Assembly: GCA_011390275.1 (NCBI GenBank)
Contig: JAABST010000003.1
Coordinates: forward strand, 62,001-126,000
DNA length: 64,000 bases
Direction of reading: 5' to 3'
From: Geitlerinema sp. S16
GTDB taxonomy: Bacteria > Cyanobacteriota > Cyanobacteriia > Cyanobacteriales > Geitlerinemataceae
Shown here: piece by piece, positions 1-8,946 of the stretch
How positions within the stretch are numbered: the stretch's first letter is position 1
How the letters are laid out: each line of letters begins with the position of its first letter
Translations under genes and position numbers: made by a program
Notes under the pieces: generated by a model
Database searches by the model: none
Told to the model about the DNA's origin: nothing
The model's input: only the letters and a program-made list of their open reading frames with translations

Positions 1-2
1 TC

Positions 3-56
3 GTCGCCGTCATCTTGGTAGAGCGCTGGCTCGCAACGCAATCAGGCGAATCCTGA
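3..56 (+). CDS. Possible C-terminal end of an upstream gene (partial)
   Basis: Frame 3 at the very start of the window reads as a short hydrophobic-then-polar tail (VAVILVERWLATQSGES) ending at a TGA at 54-56. This looks like the end of a membrane protein gene that begins before the window. The tract is too short to assign a family, and the call rests only on the plausible peptide and on the roughly 170-bp gap that follows before the next gene. Confidence 0.3.
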   Translation, partial: VAVILVERWLATQSGES

Positions 57-224
57 CGGCAACATCTCAATGTGCGTCACTTCACGTCAACTTACACCGA
101 TGATGCCCTTTGAATTCAGGACTTGAGTCCACTACACTCTGTCTGAAGATGTTGCCTCTCTACTAAATTCTTAATCAACAGAATCACCCAACCGTACGCT
201 TGTTCTTTTTCCTCGTTTCACAGT

Positions 225-1052
225 ATGAACCACTCAACCGATACACATCCACGCTGGGGATACGCCGGTTTTCTGGTCTCTGCTCTGGCCGTTCTCGGCT
301 TGGTTGTGCCGCGTGGCATGATGCAGCTCTCGCACCAAACCGCGAATGCCACCATGCCGATTCCAGCCTACGTATTCGCCAACTCGTTTCGGTTTGCCGC
401 GATGGGTCTGGCTCCAAGCACGAAAATCTCGATCGATCCCAGCCGCACGGCGGATCTGAAAGCGGCAATTTCCGCAGGAACAGCCGCCTTGGAAGAAGGC
501 GACTATTCTAAGGCTCAGACAGAGTTTTCTAAGGCGCTGGAACTTCAGCCGGACAGTATTTTTTGCTATCACGGTCGCGCCTTATCGCGGTTGCGAATGC
601 AGCAATACGACGCGGCGCTCGCAGATTTAACCGAAGTCCTGAAGCGTAGCCCCGAGGATGTTCGCGCCTTTGCCAATCGGGGCAGCGCCTATCATGCGCT
701 CGGAAAAACTCGTGATGCCATGATCGACTACAACCGAGCGATCGCCCTTCAGCCGGATTACGACATCGCTTTTGTCAACCGGGGCAGCCTCCACTTTGAT
801 CTCGGCAACTATGAACACGCCCTCGCGGACTTCGATCGCGCGATCGCCCTCGATGCCTCCGACTCCAAAACGTTCTACAACCGAGCGATGGTCTTGGCGC
901 AGTTGAAGCAATTTGATAAAGCCGTCCTCGATCTAGAAGTTGCGGAGGGTTTATTTCAAGAACAGGAACAACTGGGAGCCGCGAAACTTTCACGTCAGGC
1001 GATCGATCAAATCGAAGCCGGAACCTTTGACCCCATGGCTCCAATGCATTAA
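225..1052 (+). CDS. Membrane-anchored tetratricopeptide-repeat protein
   Basis: A 275-residue protein. Residues about 10-32 form a hydrophobic segment after a short polar head, so it is probably a signal anchor or signal peptide. From about residue 80 to 255 there are five consecutive TPR units, recognisable by the repeated pattern of A/G-x-A at helix A and ALxDLxxAI/ALxLxP at helix B (for example AIALQPDYD and AIALDASDS). TPR proteins of this kind act as scaffolds for protein assembly, often of photosystems in cyanobacteria, but no partner can be read from the sequence. It is followed after 105 bp by the Tab2-like gene on the same strand, which could be co-transcribed. The specific role is unknown. 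Confidence 0.85.
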   Translation: MNHSTDTHPRWGYAGFLVSALAVLGLVVPRGMMQLSHQTANATMPIPAYVFANSFRFAAMGLAPSTKISIDPSRTADLKAAISAGTAALEEGDYSKAQTEFSKALELQPDSIFCYHGRALSRLRMQQYDAALADLTEVLKRSPEDVRAFANRGSAYHALGKTRDAMIDYNRAIALQPDYDIAFVNRGSLHFDLGNYEHALADFDRAIALDASDSKTFYNRAMVLAQLKQFDKAVLDLEVAEGLFQEQEQLGAAKLSRQAIDQIEAGTFDPMAPMH

Positions 1053-1157
1053 GTCTGTCTTGAGTCGGGGAACATCATCATCACGCGATCGCCGTCACGT
1101 CAGCCCGTATCATGGATAGCGTTTGAAAATCATCATAAAAGCGCGGGCAGTCCAGTT

Positions 1158-2027
1158 ATGGCAACGGTTTGGGAAATAGACTTTTATTCGCGTCCGATCC
1201 TCGATGAGAACGGCAAAAAATTATGGGAGTTGCTGATTTGTGAGTCGCCCTTGAGTGTCGATCGTGAATCGGAGAGTTTATTTCGGGATGCCTACTTTTG
1301 CCCCAGCACGACGGTTAACTCCAAATGGCTCGGCAACGCCCTCAAGCAAGCGATGGAAAAATCGGGGCAGTCGCCGCAGGTCGTGCGCTTTTTTCGTCGC
1401 CAGATGAACAATATGATCCTCAAGGCTTGTACCGATATCGGCCTAGACGCCAAGCTTGGACGCCGTACCGTAGCTCTCAATGCCTGGATGGAAGACCGCC
1501 TGGTTAATGTCTACCCCAACGAACCGGGCTATCAAGACACCACGATTACGTCTCCTTCTGTTCAATACCAGTCGCCCATCCCGCTCGCATTGCCGGACGC
1601 GCTCCAGGGTCAGCAGTGGGCGTTTGTGACGCTGGAGGCGAGCGCTTTTGATGATATGCCGGATTGGGAAATTGATTTTGGTGAGGGATTTCCGCTGTCT
1701 TTGGCGAATCTGGCGGGCGATCGCGCCATTCCCGGTACGATCGTCTTCTCGCCCCGCGCCTTCCCCCTAGCGGCCTGGATGTCGGGTCTCGAACTGGGCT
1801 TTTTGAAATACACCATGGGGCGTAACCCGCGTTTAATTTTAGAAACCGGCGGAAACGATGCCTGGGTGCTTGCAGACGTGGTGAGCGAAGCTACCCAAGC
1901 GGAAGCCGCGCGATTTGAGGCCGCCAAGCAAGCGGCGAATGGGGTTCACTTCCTGGCCGTTCAGTCCGATCCCAATTCCGAAGCCTTTGCGGGATTTTGG
2001 CTGCTTCAGGAACTGAATTTAGCCTAA
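1158..2027 (+). CDS. Tab2/Atab2-like RNA-binding protein (DUF1092)
   Basis: This 289-residue protein matches the cyanobacterial and plastid Tab2/Atab2 family along its length. Recognisable pieces are the N-terminal WEIDFYSRPILDENGKKLWE, the FRDAYFCP segment, the VRFFRRQM segment and the C-terminal GFWLLQEL. In algae and plants Tab2/Atab2 binds the psaB leader and promotes translation of photosystem mRNAs; the cyanobacterial members are presumed to act in photosystem biogenesis. Length is normal for the family and no disruption is visible. The ATG at 1158 fits the family N-terminus. The family call is strong; the RNA target in this organism is inferred from family knowledge only. Confidence 0.88.
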   Translation: MATVWEIDFYSRPILDENGKKLWELLICESPLSVDRESESLFRDAYFCPSTTVNSKWLGNALKQAMEKSGQSPQVVRFFRRQMNNMILKACTDIGLDAKLGRRTVALNAWMEDRLVNVYPNEPGYQDTTITSPSVQYQSPIPLALPDALQGQQWAFVTLEASAFDDMPDWEIDFGEGFPLSLANLAGDRAIPGTIVFSPRAFPLAAWMSGLELGFLKYTMGRNPRLILETGGNDAWVLADVVSEATQAEAARFEAAKQAANGVHFLAVQSDPNSEAFAGFWLLQELNLA

Positions 2028-2236
2028 TTAACGAGACGCCTGATTTCCCTGATTTTGCTAGCTCTCAGCCTCGATCGCGACCTGAGACTGGCGACAAAAC
2101 ATCACGAGATGTAACCCTCTCGTGATATCTAGTTACCTAGGATCACCCTGCGTAAAATCCACGATGCAGATTCGATGCAGATTAACAGTGAGCCACGATC
2201 GAGACGTGCAGATTCAGATGGGTCAAGCCAAAACCG

Positions 2237-3532
2237 ATGACGACAGCCAGCAATAGCTTTGCCGATGCACTTCTCGATGCGGCACTTGATCGAGGAGCCG
2301 ACGCTGCCGAAGTATTTCAGTCTCGATCGCACGCGAGGCCGGTTTACTTCGAGGCGAACCGACTGAAGCAACTCGAAAGTACGGACTCTGAAGGAACCAC
2401 GCTACGGCTATGGCACAAGGGGCGTCCAGGATTAGCCGTGTCCTACGGACCGACCGACCCCAGGGCCTTAGTCGATCGAGCCTTGGCGATCGCCCAGCTC
2501 AACCCCCCCGAAGCGATCGAACTGGGCGAAGCGGTGGACATCCACTATCCCGACCTCGGGATCGAAGTGCCGATTCAGCAGACGATCGCCTGGGCCAAAG
2601 AGGCGATCAGCTTAATCCGCGCGGAATATCCCGACGTGATTTGCATGGCCGAGTGGGAATGTGATACAGAAACCACCCGCTTAGTCAACACCAACGGTCT
2701 AGATTGTGCCTACACCGATACCACCCTCAGCAGCTACATTGCCGCCGAATGGATACGCGGTGACGACTTCCTCAGCGTCTCCGACGGTCAAACCCAACGC
2801 GATCGGCTCGACCCCCACGATCTCGCCCAGCAGATTCTCCAGCGCTTTCACTGGGCAAAGCGCAATATTTCCGCCCCAAGTGGCCGCCTACCCGTCCTCT
2901 TTACCTCCAAAGCAGCGGATCTGCTATGGGATACCATTCACGAAGCCCTGAGCGGCAAACGCGCCCTAGAGCAGTCATCCCCCTGGAGCGATCTCGTCGG
3001 TGAACCCGTCGTCGCCTCCAATATCACCCTGTCGCAGCACCCGACCTCCGGCCCCTACAGTTGCCCGTTTGATGATGAGGGGATGCCCACACGACAAACA
3101 ACATTCATCGACAATGGCGTCTTGCAACTGTTTTACACCGATCGCCAAATCGGCAAACAGCTCGGCAGCGGCAGCACCGGCAACGGCTTTCGTCCCAACC
3201 TCGAAAGCTACCCGTCACCGGGCTTATACAACTCGATCGTCTCACCCGGAAAACGCGACCTCACACGCCTCATTACCAGCCTCAACGAGGGTCTGGTCGT
3301 CGATGAAGTCCTTGGTGGGGGCAGTGGGCTGGCTGGGGATTTTTCGATTAATGTCGCCCTCGGCTATTACGTTCGAGGGGGCGAAATTCTGGGGCGTGTG
3401 AAGGACACCATGGTCTGTGGAAATGTCTATACGGCGCTCAAAAATGCGATCGAAATCGGTAGCGACACAGTCTGGAATGGATCGTGCTGTACACCGTCCA
3501 TTCTTGTGGATGGACTTTCTGTGATTGGCTAA
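2237..3532 (+). CDS. TldD/PmbA-family protein, TldE-like
   Basis: A 431-residue member of the TldD/TldE (PmbA) family. The heterodimeric TldD/E metalloprotease trims peptides, for example in microcin maturation and gyrase-inhibitor (CcdA) turnover. Family landmarks are the N-terminal SRSHARPVYFEANRLKQLES region, the LPVLFTSKAADLLWDTIHEAL stretch (here abbreviated) and the C-terminal glycine-rich GGGSGLAGDFSINVALGY. The place where catalytic TldD carries HExxxH reads HEALSG near residue 236, so the second histidine is missing; this favours the non-catalytic TldE-type partner. No tldD lies beside it in this window. The start ATG at 2237 is preceded by weak ribosome-binding sequence. Confidence 0.85.
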   Translation: MTTASNSFADALLDAALDRGADAAEVFQSRSHARPVYFEANRLKQLESTDSEGTTLRLWHKGRPGLAVSYGPTDPRALVDRALAIAQLNPPEAIELGEAVDIHYPDLGIEVPIQQTIAWAKEAISLIRAEYPDVICMAEWECDTETTRLVNTNGLDCAYTDTTLSSYIAAEWIRGDDFLSVSDGQTQRDRLDPHDLAQQILQRFHWAKRNISAPSGRLPVLFTSKAADLLWDTIHEALSGKRALEQSSPWSDLVGEPVVASNITLSQHPTSGPYSCPFDDEGMPTRQTTFIDNGVLQLFYTDRQIGKQLGSGSTGNGFRPNLESYPSPGLYNSIVSPGKRDLTRLITSLNEGLVVDEVLGGGSGLAGDFSINVALGYYVRGGEILGRVKDTMVCGNVYTALKNAIEIGSDTVWNGSCCTPSILVDGLSVIG

Positions 3533-3657
3533 TCATGAGGTGTTGGCTCTGCGCCCGTTATAAAATTTGATCGAGTCCTTACCGTGACGTTTGAGTACGA
3601 ATCCTAAATCAAAGTGCTGTAGGATAGGCGCGATCGGATCGCTATATTTTCATCACT

Positions 3658-4578
3658 ATGTCTAAATTTACGGAACAAGACGTCCTAACTCAACTGGAAG
3701 CGGGACGTTCGTTATTTCAGGCTGAACTCAGTGCGATCCACTTAGAGGGAGCAACCCTGGATGGTGGGGACTTCTCCGAGGCTTATCTACGATCAGCGAC
3801 GCTAACCGCTGCCTCCTGTCACGCCACGAATTTTCGACAGGCCACCTTGATCTTGTGCGATCTTCAGGGCTGCGATCTGTCCAATGCCATCTTGGAAAAC
3901 GCGATCTTGATGCAGGCCAGACTTGATGGGGCAAATCTGCGCGTCGTGAAGGCCACGGGATCAAAGCTCACCGGCGCGAATTTGACCGGTGTGGATGCCA
4001 CGGTCAGTACCTTCGATGAAGCCGATTTACGGGAGACGATCGCGCCGAATTCAACGTTTACGGGAGCTAGCGCGATACATGCCGTGTTCATTCGTGCGGA
4101 TTTCAGCGGGACGGATTTCACGCGGGCGAATCTGACACGATCGCAGTGGAGCGAGGCCAATTTGACCAACGCGCAATTCACGGAAGCGACGCTGGATCAG
4201 GCGATGTTGATCGGTGCTGTGCTGGTCGGCGCGAACCTAGCGGATGCGAGTGCCGTGAATGCCGCGATCGGGGGCGCGAATCTGAGCGGGGCGAGTTTAG
4301 TGCGATCGCAGCTTGACTGTAGTGGCCTGAGCGAGGCGAACTTGAGCGAAGCGAATTTATCGCAGGCGTCGCTATTTGGCGCAACGTTGAAGGGAGCCAA
4401 TTTACGCAATGCCAACCTTACAGGCGCGAACTTAAGCGATGCCAATCTGGAAGAAACCGACCTTACGGGCGCAAATCTTGCGAATTGCACCGTCAACGGG
4501 ACAATTTTCACGGATGCGATCGGGATTTCGGTTGAGCTTCGTTCGTGGTTGCTGGCTCGTGGTGCGCTGAATCTCTAA
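3658..4578 (+). CDS. Pentapeptide-repeat protein
   Basis: A 306-residue protein made almost entirely of A(D/N)LxX pentapeptides from about residue 25 to 290 (runs such as ANLSEANLSQASL and GANLRNANLTGANL). Such repeats fold as a right-handed quadrilateral beta-helix. There is no signal peptide and no transmembrane segment, so it is probably cytosolic. The long tandem repeats at DNA level generate many spurious frames on the opposite strand. Function of the many cyanobacterial pentapeptide proteins is mostly unknown; some mimic DNA and inhibit gyrase, but nothing here indicates that. Confidence 0.9.
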   Translation: MSKFTEQDVLTQLEAGRSLFQAELSAIHLEGATLDGGDFSEAYLRSATLTAASCHATNFRQATLILCDLQGCDLSNAILENAILMQARLDGANLRVVKATGSKLTGANLTGVDATVSTFDEADLRETIAPNSTFTGASAIHAVFIRADFSGTDFTRANLTRSQWSEANLTNAQFTEATLDQAMLIGAVLVGANLADASAVNAAIGGANLSGASLVRSQLDCSGLSEANLSEANLSQASLFGATLKGANLRNANLTGANLSDANLEETDLTGANLANCTVNGTIFTDAIGISVELRSWLLARGALNL

Positions 4579-4706
4579 AATCTACGAAATTAAAAATTAA
4601 AAAATAAGGGGCGATCGCACCGTCATGTTGACAGCAAAGCGAACACCCCGTCGCTCGCATTGAGCAGTATTGAGATTCCGTGACGTTTCGTGGTTTCCCT
4701 GAAAGC

Positions 4707-5189
4707 TTAAGACGCTTTAACCAACACGAGATCTTCCTCGATTTTCGCTTCCAAGACGGGTAGCGGCGTCTCAGCAGGCCCCGCCGTAACACTACCGTCC
4801 GGCGCGAATTTCGAGGAGTGGCACGGGCAAACAAAGGCGCTTTCGCCGTCCCATTCCACCGTGCAGCCTTGGTGGGTACACAGCGAGTTGACACCCAGCA
4901 CGGCTTCCGGATTTGCCGGGTCGCGGATCACGGCTGCCGAGAGTGTCTTATTCGCGACAAAGCCAGCGGAGTCGAGTTCCGCCACACGACCGATCGCCGA
5001 AAAGCCATCGGTGCGAGGGGTGGTATCAACCGGTTCCGGCGTGTCAGCGCCCGCATCAGCGGTGTCGCTAGCGTTGGTGGCGGCATCGGTCGCCGTTTCG
5101 TCTTGTGCTTGACAGGCTGCCAGTACGACCGGTAGAGACGTGGCCAGGAAGCCTGCGCCAACCCAGTTGAAAAAATTACGACGTTTCAC
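4707..5189 (-). CDS. Rieske-type [2Fe-2S] lipoprotein
   Basis: I place the start at a GTG (5189-5187) because GGAG lies 8 bases upstream and the N-terminus then reads KRRNFFNWVGAGFLATS..LAAC, combining a twin-arginine export motif with a lipobox; the longer reading from 5264 hides this. The mature protein has a Thr/Asp/Ala-rich linker and a C-terminal Rieske domain with both cluster motifs, CTHQGC and CPCHSS, each giving one Cys and one His. At about 160 residues it is close to other soluble Rieske proteins but lacks the PetC transmembrane layout. It is the third gene of the leftward unit after the two System II cytochrome c assembly genes, suggesting an exported electron carrier in the same pathway. 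Its partner protein is unknown. Confidence 0.88.
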   Translation of the reverse strand: MKRRNFFNWVGAGFLATSLPVVLAACQAQDETATDAATNASDTADAGADTPEPVDTTPRTDGFSAIGRVAELDSAGFVANKTLSAAVIRDPANPEAVLGVNSLCTHQGCTVEWDGESAFVCPCHSSKFAPDGSVTAGPAETPLPVLEAKIEEDLVLVKAS

Positions 5190-5264
5190 AGTGATAACTC
5201 CAAAATAAATGCCTGAGATCGAAACCCGATCGGTTGAGATCATCCAACAATTGACGATCGCCAA

Positions 5265-6971
5265 CTACTCCGGCTGCGCTTCGGTCGGATTCAGATCGGA
5301 CGCCAAGGCAGGGGAAAACCAGCCATAATGACGCGCCGAGGCGATCGTTACCAGCAGCAGATCAAAACCGACGATCCCCAAAATCAGCAGTCCGGAACCG
5401 CCGGTGCCAAAGCCGTAGCTATGGAGACCAGTTCCTAGGACAAAGTTAACGCCATACCAAGCCATCAGCACGGCATTGAACGATACAACGCTAAAAACAT
5501 TGATCCCAAAATCCCCAATCCAGCCGACTAAACGACCGTGCAGCGGCGCGAGATAACACAGCAAGGCGATCAGCGCCCAGGTTTCCTTCGGGTCCCAACC
5601 CCAAAACCGACCCCAGGAGAAATGCGCCCAAATGCCGCCGAGGATAATCCCGGTGGTTAGCAGCAGGACGCCCACTTGCAAGACGCGATAGTTGAGTTGC
5701 GACAGGGTTTTAAAGCGCGGTTTGGCGTCGGGGGCAAAGAGGCGATTGCCGAGGGCGACGTGACCGAGTCCGAGAGCCAGGGCAAAACTGGCGTAACTGA
5801 GGGCGATCGTCGGGACGTGAATACTGAGCCAGAAGTTATCGCGCAGCACTGGCACGAGGGGGGAAATGCTGGCATCAAGGACGGCGGGCAAGCTGTCGGC
5901 CAGGATTAAACAGGCGACGGAGAGGGGTGCGGCGGCTAGCAGGTAGTAGCGCGATCGCGAGATCAGCTCGAACGTCAGAGCGATCGCGGCAATCCCGAAG
6001 CCGACCCAGACCACGGACTCGTACATGTTGGTGACCGGCGGGCGATCGGCAATCTGCATCCGCAGCAAAAACCCGTAGCTATTGACCGCGATCCCCGCCG
6101 AAAAGAGACCGATCGCGCTCCAGTACAGTTCCCACGGCTTGACCCACAACGTCATGAGCATCGCGACAAAGGCGATCGCGTAAATTTGCCACGCTTTCGC
6201 GAAGGGGTGAAAGTGGTTGAAATGCACCTCGCGCTGAAGTGTTTCTGCGCTGGGATAAACATCGGGACTCAGGCTCGCAAGTTTCTCTTTGAAGGTTGTA
6301 CCAAGCTGACCCACCCAGTCCAGATGACTGTTGAAGTCGCGTAGTAATCCTTGCTGCATCATGCTGAATTCGGCGAGCAGCGGCGCGATCGATTCGGGAT
6401 CATAAAGCTCAGTTCCCTGCTCCAAACTGACCCAGGTTCCTTTGATATCGTCGGGGTGCGGAACCAGCGGCAAGCTCCGATCGCCAACGGATTTGAACAG
6501 CAGCGTCAGGCGGTCTTCGACGATCAAGGCTTCGCGGGCTTCGCGATCGAGCGTGTTCTCGGCCAGTTGATCGGCGTGCGCTTGCTGGACGATCGCGCCC
6601 AGCGGTTGATTCGCCATCAGCTCCTGAAACGTAAAATATTTGCGCTCAATCTCTAGTCCGACCGCCTCTTTGAGCGGGCGATAGCTGACCAAGACGATCG
6701 GCTCTTCGTTCCAGTTGCGTGTATTGAACCACAGCGATAGATAGGTCTTGAGCGAATCCTCGATCGTGCCGTCGGCAGTTTGATAGGTGGTCGAGCCGTG
6801 AATTTTGGCGAGGGTTTCGTTCGCGACGGTATCGAGGGGCTTTTTCCGACCGTCGAGCTGGACGGCGAGGCTACGAATCGACGCGAGGCTATCGGGTTGG
6901 AACTGACTGACGGGCAACACGAGCACGAGGCAACCCAGCACCAAACCGATCAAGAATTTCAACAGTTTCAT
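5265..6971 (-). CDS. ccsA: CcsA/ResC-type cytochrome c biogenesis protein with long N-terminal exported domain
   Basis: System II haem export and ligation subunit. The C-terminal half has several transmembrane helices and the tryptophan-rich WWD haem-handling motif, WGRFWGWDPKETW, followed by conserved histidines (LAPLHGRL, GTGLHSYG). Before it is a roughly 270-residue region starting with one transmembrane helix and a segment VQLDGRKKPLDTVANETL; this extended form resembles versions found with multihaem cytochromes in other phyla rather than the short CcsA used for cytochrome f. I chose ATG 6971 (MKLLKFLIG, 568 aa) over the in-frame ATG at 7034 because the extra 21 residues are hydrophilic. 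It follows the ResB gene by 76 bp (13 bp if the earlier start is used). Confidence 0.88.
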   Translation of the reverse strand: MKLLKFLIGLVLGCLVLVLPVSQFQPDSLASIRSLAVQLDGRKKPLDTVANETLAKIHGSTTYQTADGTIEDSLKTYLSLWFNTRNWNEEPIVLVSYRPLKEAVGLEIERKYFTFQELMANQPLGAIVQQAHADQLAENTLDREAREALIVEDRLTLLFKSVGDRSLPLVPHPDDIKGTWVSLEQGTELYDPESIAPLLAEFSMMQQGLLRDFNSHLDWVGQLGTTFKEKLASLSPDVYPSAETLQREVHFNHFHPFAKAWQIYAIAFVAMLMTLWVKPWELYWSAIGLFSAGIAVNSYGFLLRMQIADRPPVTNMYESVVWVGFGIAAIALTFELISRSRYYLLAAAPLSVACLILADSLPAVLDASISPLVPVLRDNFWLSIHVPTIALSYASFALALGLGHVALGNRLFAPDAKPRFKTLSQLNYRVLQVGVLLLTTGIILGGIWAHFSWGRFWGWDPKETWALIALLCYLAPLHGRLVGWIGDFGINVFSVVSFNAVLMAWYGVNFVLGTGLHSYGFGTGGSGLLILGIVGFDLLLVTIASARHYGWFSPALASDLNPTEAQPE

Positions 6972-7047
6972 AGGTTCATCGAGTGAGGGGGCGAATTGGA
7001 TTTTTGAATTATGCAAATCGTGCGAATCGTTCAAATCAGGCGATCGG

Positions 7048-8946
7048 CTATCCGGCTAAATCGGGAATCGCTTTCGTCGGATTAGACTTCAGGAGGTCTT
7101 CGCCAGCAGTTTCAGGAATGACGGTGGCAATCTCATCGGAATTCTCCGTCTCGATCGGCTTCGATGCCTGAGCCGCACGGAACCGTTTCACCAACGCCGG
7201 AGCGTAAAACATCGTCGCGATCCCCAAAATGACCAGCAGCGATCCCAGCCAGGTCAGCGCCGTCACCCACCAGGGTTCACGCTTCAATTGCAGGGTCGAT
7301 TGCTGCAAATCCCCCGGATTCCAAGACGCCTGCGCCAGCTTCCAGCCCTCGAACCAGGTGGGATGATTCATCCATACGCGGCGCTGTACCCGCTGCTCGC
7401 GATGGGCGTCGGTCAGCGTCACGGCGCTCGTCCACATGGCGACGGACTCACTGCCCTCGTTGCGTTCAACGATGAAGTCATCAAGCTGAACGCTAAACGG
7501 CAGTTGCAGCAACTTGGGGCTAAACGCGGCGTAATAGTCGCCGCTCGGGGTCGCGATCGTCGTCGGTTCACCCCATGGGAGCCAGGTATCGGAACCGTCG
7601 GTTAGTTTGACGTGAAGAGCGGGTGAACCTTGGGGTGCGATCGCTGGAGTCGCCACCGGCGTCACGGGAACGATCGACCGCTGCACTTGGGCGCGATCAA
7701 TCGACTCCACCAGTGTAATTTCAAAGTCAGCCCAGCCCGGCGTCACCGATTGCCCAACGGCCAGCGTGCTGGATCGAAACCCTTTCGAGGACAACGCCGC
7801 GTAAAACAGATCGCGATCGGGCGATTCCACCACGCGGAAATAGTCTGAGGCGGTATTTTTCGGAGCGGTGTAGACGAGGCGGTGGGGATCAAGGTCGATC
7901 GTCTCGCCCGAACGAATCGGATCGAATCCCGTTTGAGCAAAGATAAACCAGCGTTCGGTGGTGTCGCCCTGGGTCACGTTGAGCTGAACGGCAGGATTGC
8001 GGAACTGATCGGAGGAGGAGGTGGGTTGATTGTCGCGATCGAGACGAAAATCAGGCCAGACCTGAGCGATCGTCAGGGTGATCCCATTGGGCAAGGCGAT
8101 CGGTTGATCCCCTTGCCGTTCGAGGTCGATCGCCTGATCCGTTCGTGAATTCGTCGGCGATTCTGTGATTGATGGCGCAACCTGCAACATCCCCCACTGT
8201 CCCTGATTCGTGTCGGGGGGACTGAGCAGGGCTTGTAAATCAGCGTCGGTTTTGGCCTCGAACAGTTCGAGTTGGGCGGGGCCGACCTCCAGATTGCTGT
8301 AGGCCGCCGGAGCCAGTGCCAACCAGCGATCGAGCGTTTGATCCATGCGTTGACTCTTGAGCCGCAGCTTCACGGCGCGATTCGCCACCGATCCGCCCTC
8401 ACGAAAGGCCACCGTTTTAATGGCGTTATCGCTGTAGCCCACCAGTTCCAGACCGGCAAACTGCGAGGGAAACACCGACCCATCAGGCTTGATGAAAATA
8501 TCAGTGCGTTGGCGCGTACCATCCGGAGCGATCGTCTCTAGAAAATCTCCCTCAACCCGCACCTGATTATTGGCGGCGCTATCGGTGCGAACCAGCAACA
8601 TCCCCTCCGTACTCAAGTGAATCACTGCGGCTGATCCCGCCAGCAACACAATCAAACCAAAGTGAGTTAAGGCAAAACCGACTTTTCGAGCGCCGCGCCA
8701 GGGATAGCGCGTCAAGGTCGAAATGCCGAGATTGGTCGCCAACAAAAACATCAGCAATCCAAACCACCAGCTTTTATAAATTTCGTGCTGAACCGTCGCT
8801 GATCCCACCTCCGATTCATAAAAAGTTGCCCCGATCGCGATCGTGATAATTGCAACCATCAGCGGGACGGCCAGTTTGATCGATCCCAGGAAGTGAACAA
8901 GTTTTGAAGCCAAGCGTGACATATAACCGCAATCCGAAATGTCCAT
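7048..8946 (-). CDS. ccs1: ResB/Ccs1-type cytochrome c biogenesis protein
   Basis: A 632-residue ResB-family protein, partner of the CcsA/ResC protein encoded just downstream. Near the N-terminus it has three close transmembrane helices (IKLAVPLMVAIITIAIGATF, then FGLLMFLLATNLGISTL, then FALTHFGLIVLLAG), a large exported domain of about 420 residues and a final transmembrane helix (TALTWLGSLLVILGIATMFY). The His in LTHFGL is the likely haem ligand. In System II, ResB/Ccs1 and CcsA together carry haem across the membrane and attach it to CXXCH motifs. An alternative start is the ATG at 8922 (MSRLASKL). First gene of the leftward unit facing the globin and multihaem genes. Confidence 0.88.
   Translation of the reverse strand: MDISDCGYMSRLASKLVHFLGSIKLAVPLMVAIITIAIGATFYESEVGSATVQHEIYKSWWFGLLMFLLATNLGISTLTRYPWRGARKVGFALTHFGLIVLLAGSAAVIHLSTEGMLLVRTDSAANNQVRVEGDFLETIAPDGTRQRTDIFIKPDGSVFPSQFAGLELVGYSDNAIKTVAFREGGSVANRAVKLRLKSQRMDQTLDRWLALAPAAYSNLEVGPAQLELFEAKTDADLQALLSPPDTNQGQWGMLQVAPSITESPTNSRTDQAIDLERQGDQPIALPNGITLTIAQVWPDFRLDRDNQPTSSSDQFRNPAVQLNVTQGDTTERWFIFAQTGFDPIRSGETIDLDPHRLVYTAPKNTASDYFRVVESPDRDLFYAALSSKGFRSSTLAVGQSVTPGWADFEITLVESIDRAQVQRSIVPVTPVATPAIAPQGSPALHVKLTDGSDTWLPWGEPTTIATPSGDYYAAFSPKLLQLPFSVQLDDFIVERNEGSESVAMWTSAVTLTDAHREQRVQRRVWMNHPTWFEGWKLAQASWNPGDLQQSTLQLKREPWWVTALTWLGSLLVILGIATMFYAPALVKRFRAAQASKPIETENSDEIATVIPETAGEDLLKSNPTKAIPDLAG

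Noticed and set aside
3658..4578. Repeats in the pentapeptide gene as a CRISPR or other DNA repeat array
   Set aside because: The periodicity is 15 bp and in frame, explained by the protein repeats; no spacers.
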